64,000 bases of DNA from Bernardetiaceae bacterium (GCA_025056255.1 JANWVT010000010.1:6662-70661), one strand, 5' to 3'. Counted from the first letter of the stretch, positions 9,201 through 18,570 are shown. The notes: generated by a model from the letters alone, not told the origin. Program-made: numbers and translations.

Positions 9201-11681
9201 GTGAACGCTACTGCTCTACATCCGCATATTGCCCAATGGTTTGATTCCAAAGGTTGGCAAATACAACCTTTTCAACAAGCGTGCATGGATGCTTTTCTGG
9301 CAGGGCAGTCGGGTTTGCTCAATGCGCCTACAGGTAGCGGCAAAACCTATGCGCTGTGGTTGCCCTGCCTTGCCGAATATTTGCACCAAGGCGGCAGCGC
9401 GGGAGCTGATGCCAAACCGCCCGGACGTTTGCAGGTATTGTGGATTACGCCGCTGCGAGCACTTTCCAAAGACTTGCAACTGGCAATGCAGCGCGCTTGC
9501 GACGAAATGCAAATCCCTTGGCGGGTAGCACTGCGCACAGGCGATACCAGTGCAGCAGAGCGACAAAAGCAGCGCAAAAATGCGCCCGAGTGCATGGTTA
9601 CTACGCCCGAAAGCCTGCACTTGTTTTTTGCTACCAAAGACCACGCTGCATTTTTCAGCGACCTGAAAGCCATAGTCATAGACGAGTGGCACGAACTGAT
9701 GGGCACCAAACGCGGCGTACAAATGGAATTAGCCGTTGCGCACCTGTTGCGGCTGCAACCAAAAGCCCGCTTATGGGGTATTTCGGCAACCATTGGCAAC
9801 TTGCAAGAGGCAGCCGAAACACTCACCTTTCCATTGAAAAAGCAAAAGCCTGATTTTGAGCCTTGTATCATTCGGGCAAACATCCGCAAAGAAATAGAAG
9901 TTATTTCCATTCTGCCCGATACAGTAGAAAAATTTCCGTGGGCAGGGCATTTGGGTATCAACCTGTTGCACAAGGTGTTGCCTATTATCAAGCAAAGCAA
10001 AACCACGCTGCTGTTTACCAACACGCGCAGCCAAACCGAAATTTGGTATCAAAAATTGTTGGAAGCTGCCCCAGAACTGGCAGGACTGATTGCCATGCAC
10101 CACGGGTCGTTAGACAATGAAATCCGCACGTGGGTAGAGGAAGCCCTGCACGCCGAAAAGTTGAAAGTGGTTGTCTGTACGTCAAGCTTAGATTTGGGGG
10201 TGGATTTCCGTCCGGTAGATACCGTTATTCAGGTAGGCAGCCCCAAAGGGGTTGGGCGGTTCATGCAACGGGCGGGCAGAAGCGGGCATCGCCCGGGCGA
10301 TGTGAGTCGCATTTACTTCTTGCCGACTCACTCGCTGGAACTGATAGAAGGTTGTGCCCTGCGCCATGCCGTTCGCCATGAGGTGATAGAGGAGCGCCCG
10401 CCACTGCAAAAATGCTACGACGTACTGGTGCAATACATGGTTACGCTGGCAGTTGCCGACGGCTTTCGCCCCGATGAGTTATTTGATGAAATATCTGCTA
10501 CGCACGCTTTCCATCAACTGACCAAACAAGAGTGGGAGTGGGCGTTGTCGTTTATTACCACAGGTGGTGCAGGATTGGCTCAATACGATGAGTTCAAAAA
10601 AGTAGAGCCGGACGAACAAGGTATTTACAAAGTGCGCAGTCGTCGGATTGCCATGCTGCATCGCCTTGGCATCGGCACTATTGTCAGCGACCCAGTGATT
10701 AGGGTGCAGTATGTCGGCGGCGGCTTCATTGGAACGGTAGAAGAATCGTTCATTTCGCGATTGAAAGAAGGCGATACGTTTTGGTTTGCAGGCAGAAGCC
10801 TTGCCTTCGTACGCCTGAAAGACATGGTGGCACAAGTGCGCAAAAGCAACAAAAAAACAGGGCAAATGCCGCGCTGGGGTGGTGGAAGAGTTCCGCTATC
10901 GTCTTCATTGTCAGTGCTATTGCGTGACAAAATGCAAGGCTGGGAACAAAGCCGCGAAATAGAAATGCAAACCATTCGTCCGGTATTAGAGCTGCAACAG
11001 CGTTGGTCACTTGTTCCGCGTTCCAATGAACTGCTGATTGAATATCTGCAAACACAAGAAGGCTATCACCTGTTTGTCTATCCGTTTGAGGGGCGCTGGG
11101 TGCATGAAGTACTGGCAGCAGTAATTGCCTACCGACTAATGGTTCGGCAGCCCATCACTTTCTCTATTGCCATGAACGACTATGGCTTTGAGCTGCTCTC
11201 CGACCAATCTTTTGACATTGAAGAGTCATTGGCAGAAGACCTGTTCACTACCGAAAACCTACACGACGACATCCGAGCGGGTACCAATCAAACTGAAATG
11301 GCGCGGCGCAAGTTCCGCGATATAGGAGTTATTGGCGGGCTGATTTTTCAAGGCTATCCGGGCAAAAATATCACCTTTAAGCACTTGCAAGCATCGTCTA
11401 AACTGCTGTTTGATGTGCTGGAAGAGTACGAACCCGATAACTTACTGGTGCAACAGGCTTACAACGAAGTAGTCAATATCCAGTTAGACTTCAAACGATT
11501 AGAGGCCGCTTTGCAACGCATCAAGCGTCAAAAAATCGTGCTCAAATATCCTAAAAATCCCACGCCCTTTGCGTTCCCTATTTTGGTTGACAGGCTTCGT
11601 GAGCAAGTATCATCGGAAACACTGGAAGAACGCATCGGTAGAATGACCCTGCGTTTAGAAGACATTGCCGCAGGCTTTTAA
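9201..11681 (+). CDS. Lhr-type DEXH-box helicase (ligase-associated DNA repair type)
   Basis: 826 residues, GTG start. Walker A APTGSGKT at about 40-47; motif II is DEWH, the Lhr form; motif VI is QRAGRSGHRPGD. The helicase core is followed by the winged-helix and Lhr-specific regions. The length matches the ligase-associated DEXH helicases, which in many bacteria sit beside an ATP-dependent DNA ligase and a metallo-beta-lactamase exonuclease. Neither partner is in this window. Divergent from porZ with 116 bp between the starts. The role in DNA repair is inferred from the family. Confidence 0.88.
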   Translation: MNATALHPHIAQWFDSKGWQIQPFQQACMDAFLAGQSGLLNAPTGSGKTYALWLPCLAEYLHQGGSAGADAKPPGRLQVLWITPLRALSKDLQLAMQRACDEMQIPWRVALRTGDTSAAERQKQRKNAPECMVTTPESLHLFFATKDHAAFFSDLKAIVIDEWHELMGTKRGVQMELAVAHLLRLQPKARLWGISATIGNLQEAAETLTFPLKKQKPDFEPCIIRANIRKEIEVISILPDTVEKFPWAGHLGINLLHKVLPIIKQSKTTLLFTNTRSQTEIWYQKLLEAAPELAGLIAMHHGSLDNEIRTWVEEALHAEKLKVVVCTSSLDLGVDFRPVDTVIQVGSPKGVGRFMQRAGRSGHRPGDVSRIYFLPTHSLELIEGCALRHAVRHEVIEERPPLQKCYDVLVQYMVTLAVADGFRPDELFDEISATHAFHQLTKQEWEWALSFITTGGAGLAQYDEFKKVEPDEQGIYKVRSRRIAMLHRLGIGTIVSDPVIRVQYVGGGFIGTVEESFISRLKEGDTFWFAGRSLAFVRLKDMVAQVRKSNKKTGQMPRWGGGRVPLSSSLSVLLRDKMQGWEQSREIEMQTIRPVLELQQRWSLVPRSNELLIEYLQTQEGYHLFVYPFEGRWVHEVLAAVIAYRLMVRQPITFSIAMNDYGFELLSDQSFDIEESLAEDLFTTENLHDDIRAGTNQTEMARRKFRDIGVIGGLIFQGYPGKNITFKHLQASSKLLFDVLEEYEPDNLLVQQAYNEVVNIQLDFKRLEAALQRIKRQKIVLKYPKNPTPFAFPILVDRLREQVSSETLEERIGRMTLRLEDIAAGF

Positions 11682-12037
11682 CCGAGTGAGTGTGCGATAA
11701 AGTCTTAGAACTTGATTTAAGTTTGTAAAAAGCTTGCGGCTAACTAACAATTATTGTAGAAAATAGGGCGTGCCTGTTGCAAGCCGCCTATCCACACATG
11801 CATGCCTATATCAGCAGAGTACGATTCACAAACATGCTTTTGCAAACACTCTGGCTTATAGGCACATTTAATTTTCAAGACATTTGCAAACTATTCGCAT
11901 TCATTATGGCACACATATGCAATGCAACCCACCTGAGGGTTGTCCGCAGTGTATGTACAAAAATATTTCACTGCTCAATTTCATTCTGAACAGTGCAATT
12001 GCAGACTGGCAGGTTCAATAAATTTGTATTTTTGCAC
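11682..12037. other. Intergenic region before cca
   Basis: No convincing gene. Apart from the cca promoter, the notable item is an imperfect hairpin at 11913-11956: CAACCC (11925-11930) pairs with GGGTTG (11937-11942), enclosed by ACATA (11913-11917) and TATGT (11952-11956). No T-tract follows, so it is not a standard terminator. Confidence 0.4.
12019..12035 (+). promoter_or_regulatory. Promoter -7 elements of cca
   Basis: Two overlapping-phase matches to the Bacteroidota -7 box TAnnTTTG lie just before the ATG: TAAATTTG (12019-12026) and TATTTTTG (12028-12035). Transcription would start close to the ATG at 12038, giving a nearly leaderless mRNA and ruling out the upstream in-frame start at 11993. 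Confidence 0.55.
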
Positions 12038-13486
12038 ATGAATTTTGCCGAATTATTGCGCCAAAATCCTGTTTTGATGCAGGTAGCAGAGGCAGTACAA
12101 GCGTTGAAAGTGCCCGGCTATATAGTAGGGGGTTATGTGCGCGACCTTTTACTGGGGCGCAAACACAAACCAGACATAGATTTTGTTTGCGTTGGCAGTG
12201 GTATCCGCTGGGCAGAATGCGTAGCACAACGCTTGCAAGAATCTACGGGGCAGCCTGTTGGCTTGGTAGTGTACAAGAACTTCGGCACAGCAATGATACA
12301 AACCTCAGAGATTACGCTGGAGTTTGTGGGCGCTCGCAAAGAGTCATATCGTGCTGACTCGCGCAAGCCCATCGTAGAAGATGGCACCCTGCAAGATGAC
12401 CAACTACGCCGCGACTTTACTATCAACGCAATGGCTATCAGCTTAAACCAAGCTGACTTTGGCAACCTAATAGACCCTTTCAATGGACAAGGTGATTTGA
12501 AACGCAAAATCATTAAAACCCCATTAGACCCCAACATTACGTTTTCCGACGACCCACTGCGCATGATGCGTGCCATACGCTTTGCCACACAACTCAATTT
12601 TGATATTGAACCAGATACCTTTCAGGCAATCATACATAACAAAGAGCGTTTGGCAATAGTGTCTATGGAGCGCATTACAGACGAGCTCAACAAAATCATT
12701 CTTGCTGATGTGCCCTCTTATGGTTTTAAGTTGCTGTTTGCCAGTGGATTGTTGCATCAGTTTTTTCCTGAAATGGTTGCTTTGCACGGTGTAGAAACCG
12801 TTAACGGGCACTCTCATAAAGACAACTTCTATCACACTTTGCAAGTGCTCGATAATGTGTGTGCTTACTCCAACGACCTATGGCTGCGCTGGGCGGCTAT
12901 TTTACACGATATTGCCAAACCGGCAACCAAGCGCTATTATCCTAAGCAAGGCTGGACTTTTCACGGGCACGAAGAAAAAGGGGCACGTATGGTGCCGCAC
13001 ATTTTCAAACGCCTCAAGCTGCCTACTAATGAAAAAATGAAATTTGTGCAAAAACTTGTCCGGCTGCACTTGCGTCCAATTGCGCTGGTCAAAGAAACGG
13101 TTACCGATTCCGCCATTCGCCGCCTATTGTTTGAAGCTGGCGACGACATTGACAGCCTAATGAAACTTTGCCGCGCCGACATTACTTCCAAAGACGGCAC
13201 TAAGGTGAAAAAATATTTACAAAATTTTGACCGCGTAGAACAAAAAATTGCCGAAGTGGAAGCGCGCGACCATATCCGCAATTTTCAGCCAGTTATTACT
13301 GGTGAAATTATCATGGAAACCTTTAATCTTCCGCCCAGTAAAGCCGTTGGCGACATTAAAGTACAGGTGAGAGAAGCCATTTTAGACGGCAAAATCCGCA
13401 ACTTCTTCCCAGAAGCCTATGAGTTTATGCTTACTGTTGGGCAGAGCTTAGGCTATCAACCTGTTAAGATTTTGCATCAATCATAA
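12038..13486 (+). CDS. cca: CCA-adding tRNA nucleotidyltransferase with HD domain
   Basis: Adds or repairs the 3' CCA of tRNAs. 482 residues from the ATG at 12038. The nucleotidyltransferase head shows GGYVRD (31-36) and the metal-binding DID (46-48), then the RRDFTIN segment and the tRNA-binding helices; an HD domain follows (HSHKDNFYHT, LHDIAKP, FHGHEEKGA). The start was chosen over an in-frame codon 45 bp upstream because -7 promoter boxes lie between them. The tRNA-Leu in this window has no encoded CCA, so this enzyme is needed for it. The epimerase gene follows after 3 bp. Confidence 0.92.
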   Translation: MNFAELLRQNPVLMQVAEAVQALKVPGYIVGGYVRDLLLGRKHKPDIDFVCVGSGIRWAECVAQRLQESTGQPVGLVVYKNFGTAMIQTSEITLEFVGARKESYRADSRKPIVEDGTLQDDQLRRDFTINAMAISLNQADFGNLIDPFNGQGDLKRKIIKTPLDPNITFSDDPLRMMRAIRFATQLNFDIEPDTFQAIIHNKERLAIVSMERITDELNKIILADVPSYGFKLLFASGLLHQFFPEMVALHGVETVNGHSHKDNFYHTLQVLDNVCAYSNDLWLRWAAILHDIAKPATKRYYPKQGWTFHGHEEKGARMVPHIFKRLKLPTNEKMKFVQKLVRLHLRPIALVKETVTDSAIRRLLFEAGDDIDSLMKLCRADITSKDGTKVKKYLQNFDRVEQKIAEVEARDHIRNFQPVITGEIIMETFNLPPSKAVGDIKVQVREAILDGKIRNFFPEAYEFMLTVGQSLGYQPVKILHQS

Positions 13487-13489
13487 ATT

Positions 13490-14464
13490 ATGTTAGCAGG
13501 CAAAACCGTTGTAGTTACCGGAGGAGCAGGGTTTATTGGCAGCAACCTGTGCGAGTCGTTGTTGGAAAAAGGTGCTACTGTTATTTGTTTAGACAATCTT
13601 TCTACGGGCAAATTAGAAAATATTGTCACCTTCCGCAATCACCCCCAATTTCGATTGATTGAAGGCGATATCCGCGACTTATCGGTGTGCTTGTCAGCTT
13701 TTGCTGGTGCCGACTACGTGTTACATCATGCCGCACTGGGCTCTGTGCCGCGCTCCATACAAGACCCTCACACTACCAACGAAGTAAATGTAGCAGGATT
13801 TCTGAACGTACTGGAAGCTGCCCGACAAACCAGCATCAAACGCTTGGTATATGCCTCCAGTTCTTCGGTTTATGGTGACTGGGAAGAGTCGCCCAAAATA
13901 GAGACGCGCACAGGCAACTTACTCTCGCCATATGCAGTCAGCAAATATACTAACGAGCTCTACGCCGGAGTATATCAGCGACTGCACGGTTTGCCTTGTA
14001 TTGGTTTGCGATATTTCAATGTGTTTGGCAAACGACAAAATCCGCTGGGAGAATACGCCGCCGTTATTCCTCGATTTATCAACTTGTTGAAAAAAGGCGA
14101 ACAGCCCACTATTTTTGGCAATGGCACACAAGCCCGCGACTTTACCTATATCGAAAATGTTGTACAAGTCAATTTAAAAGCATTGGTAAGTGCGCCTACC
14201 TCAACAGGCAGATGCTACAACGTGGCTTGTGGAGTGGCTACCTCGCTCAATGAATTGTTTGCATTGATAGTGCGCCTGATGGCAAACTACTATCCCGAAG
14301 TAGCACATATTCAGCCGCGATATGCGCCTCCTCGCCCCGGCGACATCCCCTTTTCATTGGCAAGCATTGAATTGGCTAAAACCCACTTGGGCTACGCCCC
14401 CACCCACTTTTTGGCAGAAGGACTTGCTGCTACTATTGATTGGTATCTCCGTTCCGATAATTGA
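13490..14464 (+). CDS. UDP-sugar 4-epimerase of the WbpP/TviC type (SDR)
   Basis: 324 residues. The NAD-binding GGAGFIGSN is at the N-terminus; the catalytic set is SSSSVYGD and YAVSK (Tyr-x-x-x-Lys). Wording such as AALGSVPRS, LRYFNVFGKRQ and YAAVIPRF is that of the UDP-GlcNAc C4-epimerases (WbpP, TviC), which make UDP-GalNAc for surface polysaccharides. It follows cca after 3 bp, although the two have no evident functional link. Sugar specificity is inferred from similarity. Confidence 0.88.
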   Translation: MLAGKTVVVTGGAGFIGSNLCESLLEKGATVICLDNLSTGKLENIVTFRNHPQFRLIEGDIRDLSVCLSAFAGADYVLHHAALGSVPRSIQDPHTTNEVNVAGFLNVLEAARQTSIKRLVYASSSSVYGDWEESPKIETRTGNLLSPYAVSKYTNELYAGVYQRLHGLPCIGLRYFNVFGKRQNPLGEYAAVIPRFINLLKKGEQPTIFGNGTQARDFTYIENVVQVNLKALVSAPTSTGRCYNVACGVATSLNELFALIVRLMANYYPEVAHIQPRYAPPRPGDIPFSLASIELAKTHLGYAPTHFLAEGLAATIDWYLRSDN

Positions 14465-14489
14465 GCCTGATTATAGCAATTTACCTTTG
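14461..14489 (+). promoter_or_regulatory. Promoter of a possible non-coding RNA
   Basis: TTG (14461-14463), 18 bp, then TACCTTTG (14482-14489): a full match to the Bacteroidota TTG-N17-23-TAnnTTTG pattern. It starts inside the epimerase stop region and points into a gene-free stretch. Confidence 0.6.
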
Positions 14490-14662
14490 ACCACACGCGG
14501 TTATAGGTGTCTTATCAATCACTTTTTTTACGGTACGTGCCTCTACACGCCGCAGCATAGGGATTTGATACATAAGATCCGAAGGTTTTGTAGCCTATCG
14601 GATTGTGTAGTGTGTGGCTTACTGTTGCCCCCCATAACACAGCGGCAAGCAAATTCAGTAAA
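14490..14662 (+). ncRNA. Candidate structured non-coding RNA
   Basis: This gene-free gap after the epimerase is densely paired. Nested stems: CCACAC (14491-14496) with GTGTGG (14612-14617); CTACAC (14543-14548) with GTGTAG (14605-14610); ATCCGAAGG (14577-14585) with CCT-A-TCGGAT (14594-14603). A second domain pairs TTACTG (14619-14624) with CAGTAA (14656-14661) around TTGCC (14625-14629) and GGCAA (14644-14648). A good promoter lies directly upstream. I do not recognise it as tmRNA, RNase P RNA, SRP RNA or a named riboswitch. No U-tract terminator is evident, so the 3' end is a guess. Confidence 0.45.
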
Positions 14663-14772
14663 AATAGCTTTTGGGCTAATCCTTACTTTTGGGGTTGTGG
14701 GAGTCTGATTATCCATCTAATTGCGTACATTGGCATTATTTTTACAGACGCTATTGGGTAAGCTCTATGCCC

Positions 14773-15336
14773 TTACTGTCCATTATATTGATTCATGGTA
14801 AGGGTGATGCCTACGGTGCAAAATGAAAGCACTATTTCACGAGCTTTTTGGAGCAGCGCTGGTATTTCCGCCATTTCTTCCGGATTGAATTTGCTAAGCA
14901 CGTACTCGGCTTGTTTCCCTTTGGGATAGTGATTGCCAATGCCAAAACGCAAGCGAGCATAGTTTTGCGTTCCCAGTACTGCTTCAATATCTTTTAAGCC
15001 ATTGTGCCCAGCGCTGCTGCCTGAAGGACGCAGGCGCATCTTGCCAAAAGGTAGTGCCACATCGTCCACTACAACCAACAAATTTTCCAGTGGAATCTTG
15101 TACTGCTGCATCCAATATTGAACTGCCTTTCCACTAAGGTTCATGTAAGTAGTAGGTTTAATTAAGCACATGGTGCGCCCCTTATGCTTTAGTTCGCATA
15201 CGTAGGCATATTTTTCAAAAGAAAATGCGGCGTCGTACTGTTTCGCCAAATTATCTACTACCATGAAGCCAATGTTATGTCGCGTTTCATGGTATTCGGC
15301 ACCAATATTGCCCAAACCGGCTATTAGGTATTTCAT
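14773..15336 (-). CDS. pth: Peptidyl-tRNA hydrolase
   Basis: Releases tRNA from dropped-off peptidyl-tRNA. 187 residues from the ATG at 15336, the usual length. Motifs: GLGNIG (7-12), N10, catalytic H20 (RHNIGF), [17 protein letters not shown] and the [10 protein letters not shown] segment. An upstream in-frame ATG at 15354 would add six residues before the conserved KYLIAGLGN start and was not used. Confidence 0.95.
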   Translation of the reverse strand: MKYLIAGLGNIGAEYHETRHNIGFMVVDNLAKQYDAAFSFEKYAYVCELKHKGRTMCLIKPTTYMNLSGKAVQYWMQQYKIPLENLLVVVDDVALPFGKMRLRPSGSSAGHNGLKDIEAVLGTQNYARLRFGIGNHYPKGKQAEYVLSKFNPEEMAEIPALLQKAREIVLSFCTVGITLTMNQYNGQ

Positions 15337-15465
15337 TAACTTTTTGATTATCAACAGAACTTTTTACCATTGCGCATCTGATTGCGCTACTGCTGATAAA
15401 ACTTTGACAATAGTATCAAAATTTTCAGGTGTGCTATTGAGAAAATTGATTTGGTCGGTAAGAAC

Positions 15466-15969
15466 TTAATTGCGTCGCAAGGGGCGCCCGTCGCTGAGGG
15501 GTTCTACTACGCCAGTCATTCCCAAAATAGTGCTGCCGCCCGGGATATTGGCATATACGGTTGTTATTTTATTTTGCTGTCCTTCTCTGCCTTGGCTATC
15601 AAATTCCAGTACAATTTCTCCTTGTCCGCCCGGAGGAACAGGGTCTTTGGTGTAATCGGCAGCTGTGCAGCCACACTGGGGTTGCACTTGCGAAATAACC
15701 AACGGCACTGTGCCAACGTTGGTAAATTTATAAGCATAGCGAACTTTCTTACCAGCTTGAATAGTGCCAAAGTTGTATTCTTGCGTTTCAAATTGGAACA
15801 TGGCAAAAGCAGATTGTTGGGTCGCTGTGCTGTCGGTGTTGGTGGTTGCTGTGTTGGCAGCTTGCGACTCGGTAGCTGTTGAAGAAGAACTTGTCTGTTG
15901 CTCTTGTTTTTGAGGTGAACAGGCTGCCAATGCGCCTACTAATAAACAAATGATTACCTGCGTTTTCAT
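15466..15969 (-). CDS. DUF1573 lipoprotein
   Basis: 167 residues from the ATG at 15969. The N-terminus KTQVIICLLVGALAAC is a lipoprotein signal with the lipobox cysteine; a Ser/Thr/Ala-rich linker follows. The DUF1573 core is clear: YNFGTIQAGKKVRYAYKF, VISQVQPQCGCT and PPGGQGEIVLEF. DUF1573 proteins have an immunoglobulin-like fold and are common periplasmic or surface proteins in Bacteroidota with no settled function. The longer in-frame start at 16041 would bury the signal peptide and was rejected. Confidence 0.88.
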   Translation of the reverse strand: MKTQVIICLLVGALAACSPQKQEQQTSSSSTATESQAANTATTNTDSTATQQSAFAMFQFETQEYNFGTIQAGKKVRYAYKFTNVGTVPLVISQVQPQCGCTAADYTKDPVPPGGQGEIVLEFDSQGREGQQNKITTVYANIPGGSTILGMTGVVEPLSDGRPLRRN

Positions 15970-16023
15970 AGAACAGTTGGATGTTTTTGCATCTGAGTTG
16001 AAATGAAGAGTAGCATTTTGAGC

Positions 16024-16048
16024 TAATTTTGTAAAGTTCACAAAATTA
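16024..16048. promoter_or_regulatory. Overlapping divergent -7 boxes between DUF1573 gene and waaA
   Basis: TAATTTTG (16024-16031, plus) and its mirror CAAAATTA (16041-16048, TAATTTTG on the minus strand) form an inverted repeat. A TTG at 15998-16000 is 23 bp from the plus box. The two predicted transcription starts lie within a few bases of each other. Confidence 0.4.
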
Positions 16049-16057
16049 TTCTGAGCA

Positions 16058-17311
16058 TTGTTGCTTTACAATCTGTTTTTGTGGGTTTATCGAGTAGGGT
16101 TGCTGTTCATGGCGCGGTTTCATCCCAAAGCCAAAGAATTTTTGAAAGGACGCCAAGAGCAAAGGCTTGCTTGGGAAAAAATATTTTCTCATCATGCGCA
16201 TCGGATAATATGGCTGCATTGTGCCTCATTAGGAGAGTTTGAGCAAGGCAGACCTATTATAGAAGCTTGTCGTCGAGCATACCCGCGCCATAAGCTGTTG
16301 CTCACTTTTTTTTCGCCCAGTGGCTACCAGCTAAGAAAGAACTACGAGCACGCTGACTGGGTGTTATATCTGCCACTGGATTCGCCCCAACAGGCAGAGC
16401 AATTAGTACGTTGGGTACGCCCCGAACTAGCACTTTTTGTCAAATACGAGTTTTGGTACTATTACCTTAGTGAATTGCACAAGCAGCAGATACCTACCAT
16501 TCTATTTGCCGCTATCTTCCGCCCTTCTCAGCTATTTTTTAAGCCATATGGTAATTTTTTTCGCAAAATGCTACATTTTTTTAGTGAAATACATGTGCAG
16601 GACGAATCCTCACGCCAGTTACTAGCTAATATTGGCGTAACTCATGTAACTGTATCAGGAGATACGCGCATAGACCGCGTAGCACAAATTGCCGATGCGG
16701 CTGCATCTGTGGATGCAGTTGCTGATTTTGTAGCAGAAGAGCCAGTGATTGTGATGGGCAGTATTTGGCAAAAAGATTGGGAAGTGGTGAGCCGCGACGT
16801 GCAAATATTGCATAAACACTACAAATTCATTGTTGTACCGCATGAAATTAATGAGCGCTTCTTGCAGACTATTGAGCAGACCTTAGGCACCCAAAACTGC
16901 ATCCGTTATTCTGCAATATCGCCTGAGCTAACGCATAAGTTAGGTGCTTATCGTGCCCTGCTCATTGATAAAATTGGGCTGCTGAGCAGCTTATACTTGT
17001 ATGCCCAGATAGCCTACATTGGTGGAGGATTTAAGGAAGGACTACACAATATTTTGGAACCCGCAGCTTTTGGCGTTCCTGTTGTATTTGGAAACCGAAA
17101 ATATCACCCATTTAGAGAGGCTAAGGAGCTATTGGCACAAGGCGGTGCACGCACTATTGCCAAATCAGGACAGTTTGCCGATATAGTTAGCTATTGGTTA
17201 AATAACCGTGCAGCGCTGCAAAACGCATCAGCGATTTGTAAGGATTATGTGCAGTACAACAGAGGTGCAACCCAGCAAATCATGGAAAGTATTTCGCGTT
17301 ACTTACGTTAA
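16058..17311 (+). CDS. waaA: 3-deoxy-D-manno-octulosonic acid (Kdo) transferase
   Basis: Transfers Kdo from CMP-Kdo to lipid IVA at the inner membrane. About 417 residues, the family length. The N-terminal membrane anchor is YNLFLWVYRVGLLFMARF; the N-lobe has the acceptor-side motif ASLGEFEQGRP; the C-lobe has SGDTRIDRV and GGGFKEGLHNILEPAAFG with the nucleotide-binding Glu. No ATG fits; TTG at 16058 or 16061 is the likely start. The membrane zincin gene follows after 2 bp. Confidence 0.92.
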   Translation: MLLYNLFLWVYRVGLLFMARFHPKAKEFLKGRQEQRLAWEKIFSHHAHRIIWLHCASLGEFEQGRPIIEACRRAYPRHKLLLTFFSPSGYQLRKNYEHADWVLYLPLDSPQQAEQLVRWVRPELALFVKYEFWYYYLSELHKQQIPTILFAAIFRPSQLFFKPYGNFFRKMLHFFSEIHVQDESSRQLLANIGVTHVTVSGDTRIDRVAQIADAAASVDAVADFVAEEPVIVMGSIWQKDWEVVSRDVQILHKHYKFIVVPHEINERFLQTIEQTLGTQNCIRYSAISPELTHKLGAYRALLIDKIGLLSSLYLYAQIAYIGGGFKEGLHNILEPAAFGVPVVFGNRKYHPFREAKELLAQGGARTIAKSGQFADIVSYWLNNRAALQNASAICKDYVQYNRGATQQIMESISRYLR

Positions 17312-17313
17312 AG

Positions 17314-18060
17314 GTGTTGAAGTGGATTTTTCGCATCGGGTTATTATGCTTATTGCTATTGCTAATGGCAATGGGTATCTACGTTGTGCTACAACCCGGC
17401 TATTTTCGCTGTCTCAACATTAGCCGCGAAAACATGACCATGATTGCCCCCCGTGTATATGTTACCCCACAAATGCCTGCTACTATGCGCGATTCTCTTT
17501 TGTACTACTTAAAGCAAGCACAACAGCGCATTATTGGCTTTTTTGGGTCGCAACAAGCCAACCCTATTATCATTGCTGGACATGACTTGTGGGCTATTCG
17601 TTATTTTGGGGCTGTACAAGCTCGCACAGGCATGACGCACCTAGCCCCCACAGGCGCATACATTGTACTTGCTCCTGAAGGCATCAATGCCGATGTACTA
17701 GCACATGAACTTTGCCATGCCGAATTAATGGCGCGAGTAGGATGGTGGAATCGTACTTTTCAGGTGCCTGCATGGTTCGACGAGGGCTTGGCAATGCTTT
17801 TAGACAACCGTTTCCCTAATGCCGAAACAGAGTGGCAGGCTATTACGCAAAATGGACAATATGCGCCTCCGCTTGCAGAACTTACTACTAATCGTTCGTT
17901 TTTCAGCAACCCTCATCACTTGTATTTGAACTATCTAACGGCTCGCCATGAAGTAGAGCAGTGGTATAGTGTTCATCGGCAACGAGGACTGCAATTGCTT
18001 TGCAAGTGCCTCGCCGATGGTCATTCATTTCACCAATGTTATAAACGCCCGCACCATTAG
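17314..18060 (+). CDS. Membrane-anchored zinc metallopeptidase (gluzincin-like)
   Basis: 248 residues, GTG start. One N-terminal membrane helix (about 5-27), then an extracytoplasmic domain with HELCH (131-135) and the downstream WFDEGLAM whose E157 suits the third zinc ligand, as in gluzincins and MA-clan peptidases. No specific family is recognised. Begins 2 bp after waaA and may be co-transcribed. The last residues (YKRPHH) end abruptly next to an open reading stretch in another frame, so a late frameshift is possible but not shown. Confidence 0.7.
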   Translation: MLKWIFRIGLLCLLLLLMAMGIYVVLQPGYFRCLNISRENMTMIAPRVYVTPQMPATMRDSLLYYLKQAQQRIIGFFGSQQANPIIIAGHDLWAIRYFGAVQARTGMTHLAPTGAYIVLAPEGINADVLAHELCHAELMARVGWWNRTFQVPAWFDEGLAMLLDNRFPNAETEWQAITQNGQYAPPLAELTTNRSFFSNPHHLYLNYLTARHEVEQWYSVHRQRGLQLLCKCLADGHSFHQCYKRPHH

Positions 18061-18570
18061 TGCACTTATACAGGGCTCACCCTATTCCCACAGCTCCTCG
18101 TGCCATTGTTCTGTGTCCTTACGAACAACTCCTCTGTTGCCGAATGTGGATTTTGGAATGAGGCGAACTACCCGTTGTTGGCGTTTTGTGAACACCTCCA
18201 CTTTCCATACATGCCCATGCGCAAAGCACCAAAAAGATATTGCTGTTGTTCGTGTTCTCACGTTAGATGGCAACGAGCATTTTCTTGGGAAAGTGAAAAA
18301 AGGCACTTTCAGATGGTTATTCATTAGCGACTCTGAACATCAAGCCTTAAAAAAATCCGGAGTGCTTTTGAAAACTTGATTCACGGAAAAACTCTTGTGG
18401 TAGCATGTGGCAAACACAAAAGTATTACTATAAGCACCTGAGATGCGCTTCCCTCAGTAGGGAAGAAAATATTCGGGCAGCTACGCTTTTATCTGCCCAA
18501 TCTGCATTAACTTGCACGCTATTATAACGAACGCCTTCACATTGGCACATTGTAAAAATTTGTTGTTGCT
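18061..18570. other. Intergenic region with no clear gene
   Basis: Weak open stretches exist on both strands. The plus-strand one (to 18379, ending KSGVLLKT) and the minus-strand one (18324-18082, ending WHEELWE) overlap each other and match nothing I know. One may be a small or decayed gene, but I cannot choose between them. Confidence 0.3.

Noticed and set aside
9347-10024. 225-codon frame antisense to the helicase
   Set aside because: Shadow of the helicase gene; composition biased and no recognisable domain.
11777-11989. 70-codon plus-strand frame before cca
   Set aside because: Low-complexity composition, no start signal, no recognisable motif, and it lies in a gap with a hairpin.
11993-12037. 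Upstream start for cca
   Set aside because: Two TAnnTTTG boxes lie between it and the ATG at 12038, where the family's N-terminus begins.
14322-14708. 128-codon frame overlapping the epimerase end and structured RNA
   Set aside because: Starts inside the epimerase in another frame; the paired stems and promoter fit an RNA better.
17969-18379. 136-codon plus-strand frame after the membrane zincin
   Set aside because: Overlaps the zincin gene in another frame, Ser/Cys/Arg-rich start, no match; kept only as a remark on the gap.
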